64,000 nucleotides of DNA from DASWZN01 sp036404435 (lineage in GTDB: Bacteria > Acidobacteriota > Terriglobia > Bryobacterales > Bryobacteraceae), in NCBI GenBank assembly GCA_036404435.1, contig DASWZN010000039.1:286147-350146 (forward strand), in the 5' to 3' direction. This document shows positions 9,717-21,447 of the stretch, piece after piece (the stretch's first letter is position 1; each line of letters starts with the position of its first letter). Below the pieces are notes generated by a model. It was not told the origin of the DNA. It made no database searches and saw nothing but the letters and a program-made list of their open reading frames with translations. The position numbers and the translations under genes were made by a program.

Positions 9717-10555
9717 GTATGGCAGCCATGGCAAATCCTCTCCGTATGGGCGACGAGCCGAAGGATAACGCGGCCGCCGCCGGCCGCCCAGAGCCGGCCG
9801 CGGCGCCGGATGCGAAGCTGCGGGTAGCCGGCCTGAACTTCTATTACGGCACTGCCCACGTTCTGCACGACATCAGCCTGGAGGTTCCGCCCAACAAGGT
9901 GACCGCGCTGATCGGGCCCTCCGGCTGCGGCAAATCGACCTTCCTGCGGACTCTGAACCGGATGTGCGACACGGTCCGCCACGCGCGCGCCACCGGCGCC
10001 GTCATGCTCGATGGCGAGGATGTGATGGCGATGGACGTGGTCCAACTGCGGCGCCGCGTCGGAATGGTGTTCCAGAAGTCGAACCCCTTCCCAAAGTCGA
10101 TCTTCGACAACGTCGCTTACGGCCCGCGCCTGAGCGGCCGGCTGCACAGGGCGGCGCTCGAGGAGGCGGTGGAGCGGAGCCTGCGGCGCGCCGCCATCTG
10201 GGACGAAGTCAAAGACCACCTGCAGGAGTCCGCCTACGCCCTCTCGGGCGGGCAGCAGCAGCGGCTGTGCATCGCCCGGGCGCTGGCAGTGGAACCCGAG
10301 GTCCTGCTGCTCGACGAGCCCTGTTCGGCGCTGGACCCGATCGCCACCGCCAAGATCGAAGAGCTGCTCTTCACCCTCAAGGACAACTGCACGCTGGTGA
10401 TCGTTACGCACAACATGCAGCAGGCCGCGCGCGTCGCGGAGTTCACCGGCTTCTTTCTGCTGGGCAAGCTGATCGAGTTCGATAAGACCGAGATCATCTT
10501 CAAGCGTCCCGCCCAGAAGGAGACCGAGGATTACATCACGGGCCGGTTCGGGTAG
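9713..10555 (+). CDS. pstB: Phosphate ABC transporter ATP-binding protein PstB
   Basis: The 280-residue ATPase energises PstCA. The Walker A is GPSGCGKST (about residue 69), the signature LSGGQQQRLCIARAL, the Walker B VLLLDEPCSALDP, and the H-loop IVTHNMQQAARV. The TTG at 9713 has AAGGAG 10 bases upstream; ATGs at 9719 and 9728 are alternatives, because the first 30 residues are a variable Ala/Pro-rich extension. The end, DYITGRFG, is the usual PstB C-terminus. Confidence 0.95.
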   Translation: MSMAAMANPLRMGDEPKDNAAAAGRPEPAAAPDAKLRVAGLNFYYGTAHVLHDISLEVPPNKVTALIGPSGCGKSTFLRTLNRMCDTVRHARATGAVMLDGEDVMAMDVVQLRRRVGMVFQKSNPFPKSIFDNVAYGPRLSGRLHRAALEEAVERSLRRAAIWDEVKDHLQESAYALSGGQQQRLCIARALAVEPEVLLLDEPCSALDPIATAKIEELLFTLKDNCTLVIVTHNMQQAARVAEFTGFFLLGKLIEFDKTEIIFKRPAQKETEDYITGRFG

Positions 10556-10576
10556 ACTGGAACCGCGGGAGCCGAT

Positions 10577-11248
10577 TTGCGCCACTTTATCGAAGAACTG
10601 GACGAGCTGCAAAAGAAGCTGCTCGAAATGGGCGGGCTGGTCGAATCCGGCGTCCACAACAGCGTACTCTCGCTCACCGACCACAACGAAAGCCTGGCGC
10701 AGGAGGTCCTGCGCAACGAGGCGCGCATCAACCAGATGGAGATCGAAGTCGACGACTTCGCCGTGGGGCTGATGGCGCTCTATCAACCCATGGCCCGCGA
10801 CCTACGATTCCTGACCGCCGCCATCAAGATCAACGCCGACCTGGAGCGCATGGGCGACCTGGCAGTGAACATCGTGGAACGCGCGCTCTCCCTCATCTAC
10901 CAGCCGCCGGTCAAGCCGCTCATCGACATTCCGCAGATGGCCAAACTAGTCGAGTCCATGGTGCGCCGGAGCCTGGATTCTTTCGTGAAGCGCGACTCGG
11001 AACTGGCCCGCGCGGTGCTGCTCTCGGACGATGCGGTGGACGAGTTGCGCGACGCCATTTATCACGAGCTGATCGACTTCATGGAACGCGACCCGCGGAC
11101 GGTGTCGCGCTCGGTGGACCTGATGTTCGTCGCCCGCAACCTGGAGCGAATCGCGGACCACGCCACCAATATCGCCGAAGACGTGTTGTACCTGGTCCAG
11201 GGCGTGGACGTGCGCCACCACGCGGAAGCGCGCAGCTCGCTCGGATAG
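10577..11248 (+). CDS. phoU: PhoU phosphate-signalling regulator
   Basis: A 223-residue all-helical protein made of two PhoU repeats. Each repeat has the metal-binding helix motif: ADLERMGDLAVNI near residue 95 and RNLERIADHATNIAEDV near residue 200. Family role: it links PstSCAB to PhoR and represses the Pho response when phosphate is plentiful. The start is a TTG at 10577; no ATG fits the conserved beginning RHFIEELDELQKKLLEMG. It is the last gene of the pst operon and is followed after 3 bases by a convergent cytochrome gene. Confidence 0.95.
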   Translation: MRHFIEELDELQKKLLEMGGLVESGVHNSVLSLTDHNESLAQEVLRNEARINQMEIEVDDFAVGLMALYQPMARDLRFLTAAIKINADLERMGDLAVNIVERALSLIYQPPVKPLIDIPQMAKLVESMVRRSLDSFVKRDSELARAVLLSDDAVDELRDAIYHELIDFMERDPRTVSRSVDLMFVARNLERIADHATNIAEDVLYLVQGVDVRHHAEARSSLG

Positions 11249-11251
11249 GGG

Positions 11252-11872
11252 TCAATGCTCGAACTTTGCTCCGGCGTCCTCGTGGCAGGAGCGGCATAGC
11301 GCCTCGCGCGGCTCCTTCAGGTGCGGGCGGTAGTTGCTGGCGTGGGGCGTGTGGCAGGCCGTGCAGTCAAATGCCGCGTGCGGCGACTTGCTGTCCGCCA
11401 CTTCGTTCCCTACCTTCACGTGGCAGGTGAGGCACAGAGCCCGCACCTTGCCGCCGTTCAGCCGGATCTCGCCCGCCACCGGCTCGGCATGACACTCGTC
11501 GCAGTGGCGCCCGCCGAATGGCCCGTGCTGGCTCTCGTAGATCAGCTTGGCGCCGCGCGAGGCGTGCGGATCGTGGCATCCGGTGCACACCGCCGTCTGA
11601 AACGGCTGCTGCTGATGGGCGGTCGCGAGCCTTTCCGCGCTTGCGTCGTGGCAGCCGAGACACAGCGCCGGCTGGCGGGCCTTGAGATAAGGGGGATCCG
11701 CGTGGGCAGCGGCGGCGCGGTGTTCGATGTGGCAGGCCAGACACCCTCCCGGGTGCACGGCGGGCTTCTTCAACTCGGCCGCGATTGCCGCGTGACAGTC
11801 GACGCACTCCGTCTGCGCCCAAGCCGCTACAGGCAGCAGAAGAATCGAGATCCAGCGGAGCAGAATCGGCAA
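11252..11872 (-). CDS. Periplasmic octaheme c-type cytochrome (doubled CxxCH type)
   Basis: A 206-residue protein with a signal peptide (about 1-19, ending AAWA) and eight CxxCH heme-attachment motifs: CVDCH, CLACH, CLGCH, CTGCH, CDECH, CLTCH, CTACH and CRSCH. Several are spaced as the doubled-CxxCH pattern (GCHDPHAS, ACHTPHAS) known in cytochrome c3/NrfB-like electron carriers. It would move electrons in the periplasm. No partner reductase or quinol oxidase lies nearby, so the pathway is unknown. It converges on phoU and lies 23 bases downstream of the topoisomerase-helicase gene on the same strand. Confidence 0.88.
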   Translation of the reverse strand: MPILLRWISILLLPVAAWAQTECVDCHAAIAAELKKPAVHPGGCLACHIEHRAAAAHADPPYLKARQPALCLGCHDASAERLATAHQQQPFQTAVCTGCHDPHASRGAKLIYESQHGPFGGRHCDECHAEPVAGEIRLNGGKVRALCLTCHVKVGNEVADSKSPHAAFDCTACHTPHASNYRPHLKEPREALCRSCHEDAGAKFEH

Positions 11873-11895
11873 GAGCGTATTATACCGCCTGCTGC

Positions 11896-15816
<3,921 letters not shown>

Positions 15817-15849
15817 CCTGAGTTCTCAGTGTAGCCGCAGTGTGGCTTC

Positions 15850-15879
15850 GGGGCGCGGCGACCGAGAGGCGGCGCGCCC
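15850..15879. other. GC-rich hairpin upstream of the topoisomerase-helicase gene
   Basis: GGGGCGCG and CGCGCCCC form 8-bp complementary arms around a loop of about 14 bases in the gap before the fusion gene. No T-run follows on either strand. Function unknown; a transcript-stabilising or weak terminator hairpin is possible. Confidence 0.35.
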
Positions 15880-15899
15880 CTGAAAGTGTCGCGGTCGCC

Positions 15900-15988
15900 T
15901 TACAGGTTCTTCGCCGCGAAGCGCGCCATGGCGAAACCGTCGATGTACTTGAAGGGCTCGGCGGCGCTCGTCGCGTAGAGATGTCGGG
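15900..15988 (-). pseudogene. Remnant: C-terminal end of a second alpha/beta hydrolase
   Basis: Read on the minus strand, this stretch ends EPFKYIDGFAMARFAAKNL then TAA. That is almost the exact C-terminus of the intact hydrolase at 16849-17862 (SPFKYIDGFAMARFAAKNL). At DNA level, 15900-15953 and 16850-16903 differ at only about five positions. Upstream of residue 25 the similarity fades and the frame runs into the 16028 gene. This is the last trace of a duplicated hydrolase copy, now flanking the membrane protein gene as a direct repeat. Confidence 0.8.
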
Positions 15989-16027
15989 TGGCGACCACCA
16001 CCGCGTGATCTGTTCCGCTACATTGAA

Positions 16028-16831
16028 GTGATGCCCAACGCCAACGCGCGTTTCGGACCCGTTGGCATCAGAAGAATCGCTCTCATAACTTGCATCGCGA
16101 CCGCGTCAGGCGCTCTGCTGCCAATGTGGAAGTTCGCGCAGACGGTCTTTGGGGCCCAGTCGATGCACACCCCTTGGAAATGGCTGAGCATCCCGGTCCT
16201 TGCGTTGGCATCCCTTCTCACCGCGATGATGCCAGTGTTCTACTTCGCGTTGTACCGCAACGAAGGAACCCTGCGCTTCCCGAAGCGCTACCGGATGCTG
16301 GCCCTGGCGGCGGCGATCGTTGTGGGAATCATGACGGCGGCAGAGTTACCGGAGTGGATCGGATCTTCAGGCGCCTATTGGAGAGCGATGATGGCCCTCG
16401 ATTGGAGGAGCGGAGGCATAACCGTTTTCACTTTCCTGCGAGCCCCCTGGACGATCCGGCAGGTCTCCACTTTGCTCGGCGAGTTTTCGAACCTCGCCTT
16501 TATCCTGCTGCTGATCGCGTTTTACCGCCAGGCAAGCGCCGACTCGTCTGCGGAGGCTCAATACTCGCGACTGCTTAGCGTTGTGGCCAGGGTGGTTTTC
16601 ATCGCGTGGGGAATCTGGTTGGCGTTCTGTGTAGTCCGGGTGGTGCTGACCCCGCTCAGCTACTCTCAGATTCGGAACTACGGACTTGAGCTGGGGCGCA
16701 GGCCACCGACATTCGGGCACTTCGTGGCAGAACCGCTCCATATGCTACTGTCCCAGGCGTGTTTGTATACCGCCCCTTATATCGTCTACAAGAGCCGGCC
16801 CGGAGGACAACCCGGCGTACTCGGGAACTGA
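16028..16831 (+). CDS. Uncharacterised integral membrane protein
   Basis: A 267-residue protein of unknown function with about six or seven hydrophobic helices: near residues 15-35, 50-75, 86-106, 130-150, 160-175, 190-215 and around 240. It has short charged loops and no recognisable catalytic motif or signal peptide. A GTG at 16028 and an ATG at 16031 are both possible starts. It lies between the hydrolase remnant (15900-15988) and the intact convergent hydrolase, suggesting arrival or persistence after a local duplication. The stop codon overlaps a half-copy of the palindromic repeat. Confidence 0.65.
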   Translation: MMPNANARFGPVGIRRIALITCIATASGALLPMWKFAQTVFGAQSMHTPWKWLSIPVLALASLLTAMMPVFYFALYRNEGTLRFPKRYRMLALAAAIVVGIMTAAELPEWIGSSGAYWRAMMALDWRSGGITVFTFLRAPWTIRQVSTLLGEFSNLAFILLLIAFYRQASADSSAEAQYSRLLSVVARVVFIAWGIWLAFCVVRVVLTPLSYSQIRNYGLELGRRPPTFGHFVAEPLHMLLSQACLYTAPYIVYKSRPGGQPGVLGN

Positions 16832-16852
16832 CCGGCCGGAGGCCTGTCCTAC
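16830..16852. repeat. Half-copy of the palindromic element between convergent stops
   Basis: GACCGGCCGGAGGCCTG followed by TCCTAC matches one arm of the 13949-13997 element. It spans the stop of the membrane protein gene and the stop of the convergent hydrolase gene, so both reading frames end within it. Confidence 0.7.
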
Positions 16853-17862
16853 AAATTCTTCGCCGCGAACCGCGCCATGGCGAAGCCGTCGATGTACTTA
16901 AATGGCGACTGGCCGGTCGTGTAGTGAGCGCAGGGCAACGACAACACCTGGTGCGGAATGCCGCGGCTGCGGAAGGCATCCAGCACCTGGCGCGAGTATT
17001 GCGGCAAGAAGGTCGTGTCGTAGCGAGCCCAGATGAGCAGCGTCTTCACGTCCCGGCCCGCGATCCGGTCGAAGTAACTGGCGGGACTGATCGGCGCCCA
17101 ACAATCGCGCAGTTCGTCCTGCGTGATGGAGTCCCCGAAGCCCCGCCTCACGTGTCCGGTGGAGATGCCCGTCCATACTACGTCGCCGAACCAGGTGGAG
17201 ACGTGGTTGTAGATCGCCACACGCAGTCGCGGATCGTGCATCGCCGCGATAAAGGCGATGCAGGATCCCAGACTCGTTCCCAGAATCCCCAGGCGGTGGT
17301 AGCCCCGGGACTCCAGCCAATCCAGGCAGGCGCGGGCGTCGATGACCGACTGCCGTCCGGCGTGTATGGTCCGCCCCACGTTGCTCGATACGTGATAGTC
17401 GGCCCGCTGGAGCTCGGCCGGCCGCCGCCGGTCGTGGTAAGCGAGACTCATCCGCAGCGCCGTGACTCCGAAGCCGTTCAGCAATCGGCAGAGTCCCAGG
17501 TGGCCCTGCTCGTCTGCGTTCCACTGCGGAAGAACCACCAGCGCCCTGCCATCGGCCCTCCGGGATGGGAAGAACTCCGCGTGCACCGTATTGTTCTCCG
17601 GGTGGGGGGTCTCCAGAGGGCTGGTGAAGGTGAGATGGCTCCCCTCAAGCTCGAAATCCGAGGGCGAGCGGTAGGCGAAGAAGGCGTCGGAATCCTTTAC
17701 AGACCGCGCAGCGTACTCGCGGATCGCCCGAGCGGAGTCGCCGTTGGGGGGTATTCCCAGCCAGTCCAAACCCCAATCGAACGGGCGAACAACCCGGTTG
17801 GAATCCCGGTTGGCGAGACGGTTCTCCCAGCGATCGATCCAACGTGCGTATATTCTTGGCAT
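16849..17862 (-). CDS. Alpha/beta-hydrolase family protein
   Basis: A 337-residue protein (ATG at 17862; a GTG at 17883 would add seven residues). The nucleophile elbow is ILGTSLGSCIAF (Ser within GTSLGS), a later acidic candidate lies in IWARYDTTFLP, and the catalytic His is in CAHYTTGQSPFKY near the C-terminus, the usual alpha/beta-hydrolase order. There is no signal peptide, so it is probably cytoplasmic. Substrate unknown; esterase or peptidase activity is possible. A C-terminal duplicate remains at 15900-15988. It converges on the membrane protein gene. Confidence 0.8.
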   Translation of the reverse strand: MPRIYARWIDRWENRLANRDSNRVVRPFDWGLDWLGIPPNGDSARAIREYAARSVKDSDAFFAYRSPSDFELEGSHLTFTSPLETPHPENNTVHAEFFPSRRADGRALVVLPQWNADEQGHLGLCRLLNGFGVTALRMSLAYHDRRRPAELQRADYHVSSNVGRTIHAGRQSVIDARACLDWLESRGYHRLGILGTSLGSCIAFIAAMHDPRLRVAIYNHVSTWFGDVVWTGISTGHVRRGFGDSITQDELRDCWAPISPASYFDRIAGRDVKTLLIWARYDTTFLPQYSRQVLDAFRSRGIPHQVLSLPCAHYTTGQSPFKYIDGFAMARFAAKNL

Positions 17863-17900
17863 CAAAGGAGAACATTGTAACACTGGAAGGTTGGGAGGGG

Positions 17901-17930
17901 GGAAAAGAAAGACCCCGCGACAGCGCGGGG
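17901..17930 (-). terminator. Intrinsic terminator on the minus strand
   Basis: CCCCGCG (17913-17919) and CGCGGGG (17924-17930) form a 7-bp GC stem with a 4-base loop. On the minus strand it is followed by TCTTTCTTTTCCC. No minus-strand protein gene ends here: the hydrolase starts downstream and the MFS gene on the other side reads the opposite way. An independent transcript probably ends at this point. Confidence 0.6.
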
Positions 17931-18110
17931 TGGGGAGAGAGTACTACCGGCAAGAGGCAGCTCCCCCAAAGCGATTAGAAACCTCTGTTAACCCCACACA
18001 CGCGGGAGCAATCCTCCTACCAAAGTGAACCACCTGAGCCGTAAGGTGTTAGTCCAACTCCGATCCGTTTTTCCATAGAGACCACCGCGGGCAGATACGA
18101 GTTTTGAAAG
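17912..18110 (-). ncRNA. Candidate structured small RNA of unknown class
   Basis: Upstream of the orphan terminator lie about 200 bases without a convincing protein gene. On the minus strand several short hairpins can be drawn: CACCT/AGGTG around 18040, GGAG/CTCC around 18010 and CAGAGG/CCTCTTG around 17970. The ends GCGGTGG and CCACCCCGC could pair. The size would fit a 6S-like RNA, but no diagnostic 6S, SRP or RNase P motif was recognised. A 19-codon frame starting MEKRIGVG near 18075 lies inside and lacks a good ribosome-binding site. Confidence 0.35.
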
Positions 18111-18149
18111 AATCGCCTGAAAAGATGGTACAAGAGTAGATACACAAAA

Positions 18150-19337
18150 ATGGCGACTGCGGCCCATTCCTCGGCCCTCCTGCAAGCCGGCACAGCGCGC
18201 AAGGGTCTCGCGGGCTTCTTCCTGTCCGGCCTCCTGTTCTCGTTCCTGGGAGTGATCTTGCCGGCCTGGGGGCACCACATAACCGGCGATTTCGTGACGG
18301 TCGGCTACTACTTCCTGGCAATGAACCTCGGGATCCTAACCTCCCCGCTGCTGTCGAGGGCATTGCGGCGCAAGACCTTATCTGCCCCGCTAGCGCTGGC
18401 CTGCGGGCTGGCGTGCTTGGCTCTGCTGTACCTGGCGTTCCTGCCGCCCGGCACGAATCCCTGGTGGAGAACGGCCGGGATCTTCGTGCTTGGCTGCGGC
18501 GCCGGGCTCCTCAACCTGGGGATCTTCCGCGCCGTCAGCCCGCTCTACCAGCACGACGCGGCGGCGACGGTGAACCTGGCGGGCGCGATGCTGGGTGCCG
18601 GCTGCGTGGTCATGACCGTTCTGGTCGCCGGGACGTTCTACGTTTACACGGTCATGAGCATCCTGATCTTCGTGGCACTCATTCCGGGTTTCTTTCTGGT
18701 CATGTATGCCACCACGCGCTTCCCCGCCGCGGCGCCGGCTCGGGAGCCGACCATGCGGCAGGCGTTCGCGGATTTCCGCAGCCTCGCCGCAGTGCTGTTC
18801 GCCCTCTTGTTGTTCTTCCAGTTCGGCAACGAGTGGGCGATCGCCGGCTGGCTTCCCTTATTCCTGATTCAGCGCCTGGGGATCAGCCCCGAATCCGCGC
18901 TGATGCTGCTGGCGGCCTACTGGCTTTCTCTGCTTGTCGGGCGGGTGGTGGCCATCGCTATTCTGCCTTCCATCAGCCGGGGCAAGCTCCTGATGGGCAG
19001 CATCCTGGCGGCTCTGTTCGGCTGCTCGATCCTGCTCGCGACCAACAACCTGTTCGGCGCCGTCACGGGCGTTCTGCTGGTGGGTGGCGGATTCGCGTCG
19101 GTGTATCCGCTGGTCGTCGGGAAGATCGGCAGCCGGTTCCCTTACTACCATCCCGGCTTCTTCAACGGGATCTTCTCGTTTGCCTTGACCGGAGGGCTGC
19201 TGGCCCCCTGGTCGCTCGGCTACTTCACCGATTGGTGGGGCATCGGCGTGGCGATGCTCCTGCCGCTGCTGGGGACCATAATGGTCTTCCTGCTGTTGGT
19301 GCTGATCTGGGCCGAGGCCAAGTTCCGCGAGGCGTGA
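18150..19337 (+). CDS. Major facilitator superfamily transporter
   Basis: A 395-residue protein with about 12 predicted transmembrane helices, starting LAGFFLSGLLFSFLGVILPA. The loop between helices 2 and 3 is short and basic (SRALRRKT), as in MFS proteins, and a central cytoplasmic loop lies near residues 195-210. The overall pattern resembles FucP/YfkF-like sugar or drug carriers, but no substrate can be named. A -10-like TACAAG lies about 28 bases upstream. The neighbouring secreted protein gene converges on it with only a 4-base gap. Confidence 0.8.
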   Translation: MATAAHSSALLQAGTARKGLAGFFLSGLLFSFLGVILPAWGHHITGDFVTVGYYFLAMNLGILTSPLLSRALRRKTLSAPLALACGLACLALLYLAFLPPGTNPWWRTAGIFVLGCGAGLLNLGIFRAVSPLYQHDAAATVNLAGAMLGAGCVVMTVLVAGTFYVYTVMSILIFVALIPGFFLVMYATTRFPAAAPAREPTMRQAFADFRSLAAVLFALLLFFQFGNEWAIAGWLPLFLIQRLGISPESALMLLAAYWLSLLVGRVVAIAILPSISRGKLLMGSILAALFGCSILLATNNLFGAVTGVLLVGGGFASVYPLVVGKIGSRFPYYHPGFFNGIFSFALTGGLLAPWSLGYFTDWWGIGVAMLLPLLGTIMVFLLLVLIWAEAKFREA

Positions 19338-19341
19338 CGCG

Positions 19342-20001
19342 TCAGAAGAGCCGGATCGAGGTCTGCTTCTCGCCGCGTTGCCAGATGAGATCGAGCGACT
19401 TGATCGACCTCATCTTCCCGTCGTATCGGAAGTAGACATAGCCGCTCACGGGGCGCTGGCACGGCCCGTCCGGGAAGGCCGCTGCGACGGCCGCCTCCGG
19501 GGCGGTCGGCTGCGGTGGCCGGTCGGCGTCTGTGGGCTGGTCAACGGGCGCGGTGGGCGGCCTGGGGCCTTGGCCGATGTTTGGCCGCTGATCCCCCGGG
19601 AAGCGTTCAACGGGCTGCGTGGGGCCCAGGATCACCGGGCCGACTTGCGTTTCGAAGCCCGTGCGCCCTTCCGAGCCCGGATACTTCAACGACATCGCGA
19701 CCATCTCCGGCGTGTCCGGGAGCAATTCCTTCTTCCCGTTCACCCGCAACCGGAACTGGCCGGCCTCGACCGCCACCGGCTGAGATTTCGGAGGGTAAAT
19801 GGCGATTTCCAAAACCAGATAGTCGGGAACGAGGAAGTTCGTATTCTCAGAGGGAAGGGTGTGAACGAGGTAGGCGGCGGCGATGTCGACGTCGCCCACG
19901 CGAGCCTGAACGGGATAGTCTCCGGGCTTCGGCTTGGGCATCGTACCGGCCAGTGCGCAGGACGCCAGCGCGATGGCGCACATTCCGAAGGCTCGCACCA
20001 T
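19342..20001 (-). CDS. Secreted, probably lipid-anchored protein of unknown function
   Basis: A 219-residue protein from an ATG at 20001. Longer in-frame extensions would run antisense through dacB and are unlikely. The N-terminus MVRAFGMCAIALASCALAG has a lipobox-like ALASC (Cys15). A beta-rich domain follows (VGDVDIAAAYLVHTLP through FRLRVNGKKELLP), then a Pro-rich linker near residues 140-165 and a final strand-rich segment (PVSGYVYFRYDGKMRSIKSL). No family is recognised. It is divergent from dacB, with 24 bases between the starts, so the two may share a regulatory region. Confidence 0.6.
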   Translation of the reverse strand: MVRAFGMCAIALASCALAGTMPKPKPGDYPVQARVGDVDIAAAYLVHTLPSENTNFLVPDYLVLEIAIYPPKSQPVAVEAGQFRLRVNGKKELLPDTPEMVAMSLKYPGSEGRTGFETQVGPVILGPTQPVERFPGDQRPNIGQGPRPPTAPVDQPTDADRPPQPTAPEAAVAAAFPDGPCQRPVSGYVYFRYDGKMRSIKSLDLIWQRGEKQTSIRLF

Positions 20002-20009
20002 GCATGAAG

Positions 20010-20015
20010 TATAAT
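20010..20015 (+). promoter_or_regulatory. -10 element very close to the dacB start
   Basis: A perfect TATAAT lies at 20010-20015, only 10 bases before the ATG at 20026. A transcript from it would begin about 20022, giving an almost leaderless mRNA. No convincing -35 was found at the right distance. Confidence 0.4.
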
Positions 20016-20025
20016 GCGGCTTCCG

Positions 20026-21438
20026 ATGAAATGGTTTCCGATATTGCTTCTTACGGCGGCCGCGACCGCCGCGAGCCCGAAGCCCGGCAACCTGGGGCAG
20101 CGCATCGAGCGCATGATCCGCTCGTCGCCGGTGGCCGAGCGCTCGTTCTGGGGAGTCGAAGCGGTGCAGGTTGCGACGGGCAAGCCGCTGGTCGCGCTCA
20201 ACCAGCGCCGGCTGTTCACTCCGGCCTCGAACACCAAACTCTTCACGACCGCCGTGGCCCTGACGGAACTGGGGCCGGCGTATCGCTTCGAAACCATCGT
20301 CACCTGTGAGCGCGCTCCGGACGCCTCGGGCCGCCTGGTGGGCGACCTGCGTCTGGTGGGCGGAGGGGACCCGTCGCTGGATGCTCTCGAGGGCCTGGCG
20401 GACCAGGTGGTAGCGAGCGGCGTGCGGCGCATCGAGGGCGACATCCTCGGCGACGACACGGCGTACGTGTGGGAGCCGTACGCGGAAGGCTGGGCCCAGG
20501 ACGACACGCTGTGGGATTACGGCGCGCCGGTCAGCGCTCTGGCGGTGAACGACAACCTGGTCACGCTGCGCGTGCGCGCGGCCGGCAAGCACGCCGCGGT
20601 CGCCTTTTCCCCACCCCTCGACTACTACGCCGTGGACAACCGCGTTCGAACCGGCCCGCGGCTGGAGAACAAAGTTCACGTCGAGCGCCTGCCGGGGTCG
20701 CGCCAGTTACGCCTGTGGGGTACCCTGGATTCGCATCCCCCCGGCGAGACCCAGTTTCTGCTGGCCATCGACGACCCGGCGCTCTATGCCGCCTGCGCGC
20801 TGGCGGACGCCCTGACGCGCCGCGGAGTCGCGATTGCGGGAAGGCCCGTGGCTCTGCACCGCTATCCCAACCAACGCGAGGGCGCGCCGGACGCGGTCGT
20901 GCTCGCCCGGCGCAGCTCGCCACCGCTCGTCGAGTTGCTGCGCATCATGGACAAGGTGAGCCAGAATCTGTTTGCGGAAATGTTCCTGCGCGAGGTGGCC
21001 CGCCAACAGCAAGGCGCCGGCACGCGCGCGGCGGGAATCGAGACGATGCGCCGCTTCCTGGCCGGCGCGGGGATCGCCGCGGACGAGTACAACTTCACGG
21101 ACGGCTCCGGTCTTTCCGGCTCGAACCTGGTGACGCCCGAAGCCGTCGTGAAGCTGCTGCGGCACATGCACGAATCGAAGTACCGCGAGACGTGGATGTC
21201 GCTGCTGCCGGTGGGCGGCCAGGACGGCACGCTCGCGGCGCGCTTCGAGGGCGAGCCCGCCGCGCGCCGCGTTCACGCCAAGACCGGAACGCTGACGCAC
21301 GCCTCGGCCCTCTCCGGTTACGTGCAGTCGGCGAGCCGCGGGACGCTGGCCTTCTCGATTCTGGCCAACAACTACCGCGCTCCGGCCGCCGACGTGCGGG
21401 CCCTCATCGACCGGATTGCGCTGGCGTTGGCGGAGTAG
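20026..21438 (+). CDS. dacB: D-alanyl-D-alanine carboxypeptidase/endopeptidase, PBP4 (S13) family
   Basis: A 470-residue periplasmic peptidoglycan hydrolase. A short signal peptide (MKWFPILLLTAAATAA) is followed by the S13 motifs: S68-N-T-K71 (SxxK nucleophile), SQN in KVSQNLFAEM (SxN), and KTG in HAKTGTLTHAS. A long insert lies between the first two motifs, as is typical of PBP4 proteins. It trims or cross-cuts D-Ala peptides in the cell wall. ATG 20014 would add four residues; 20026 gives the cleaner signal peptide. The GT87-type gene follows after 9 bases. Confidence 0.93.
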   Translation: MKWFPILLLTAAATAASPKPGNLGQRIERMIRSSPVAERSFWGVEAVQVATGKPLVALNQRRLFTPASNTKLFTTAVALTELGPAYRFETIVTCERAPDASGRLVGDLRLVGGGDPSLDALEGLADQVVASGVRRIEGDILGDDTAYVWEPYAEGWAQDDTLWDYGAPVSALAVNDNLVTLRVRAAGKHAAVAFSPPLDYYAVDNRVRTGPRLENKVHVERLPGSRQLRLWGTLDSHPPGETQFLLAIDDPALYAACALADALTRRGVAIAGRPVALHRYPNQREGAPDAVVLARRSSPPLVELLRIMDKVSQNLFAEMFLREVARQQQGAGTRAAGIETMRRFLAGAGIAADEYNFTDGSGLSGSNLVTPEAVVKLLRHMHESKYRETWMSLLPVGGQDGTLAARFEGEPAARRVHAKTGTLTHASALSGYVQSASRGTLAFSILANNYRAPAADVRALIDRIALALAE

Positions 21439-21447
21439 GATAGCCCT

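Noticed and set aside
17990..18280. Minus-strand short proteins in the gap before the MFS gene
   Set aside because: They overlap the start of the MFS gene, lack ribosome-binding sites and show no family; the stretch is treated as possible small RNA instead.
19342..20679. A 445-codon version of the secreted protein gene extending to 20679
   Set aside because: The extension runs antisense through the certain dacB gene and has no domain character; the signal peptide starts at 20001.
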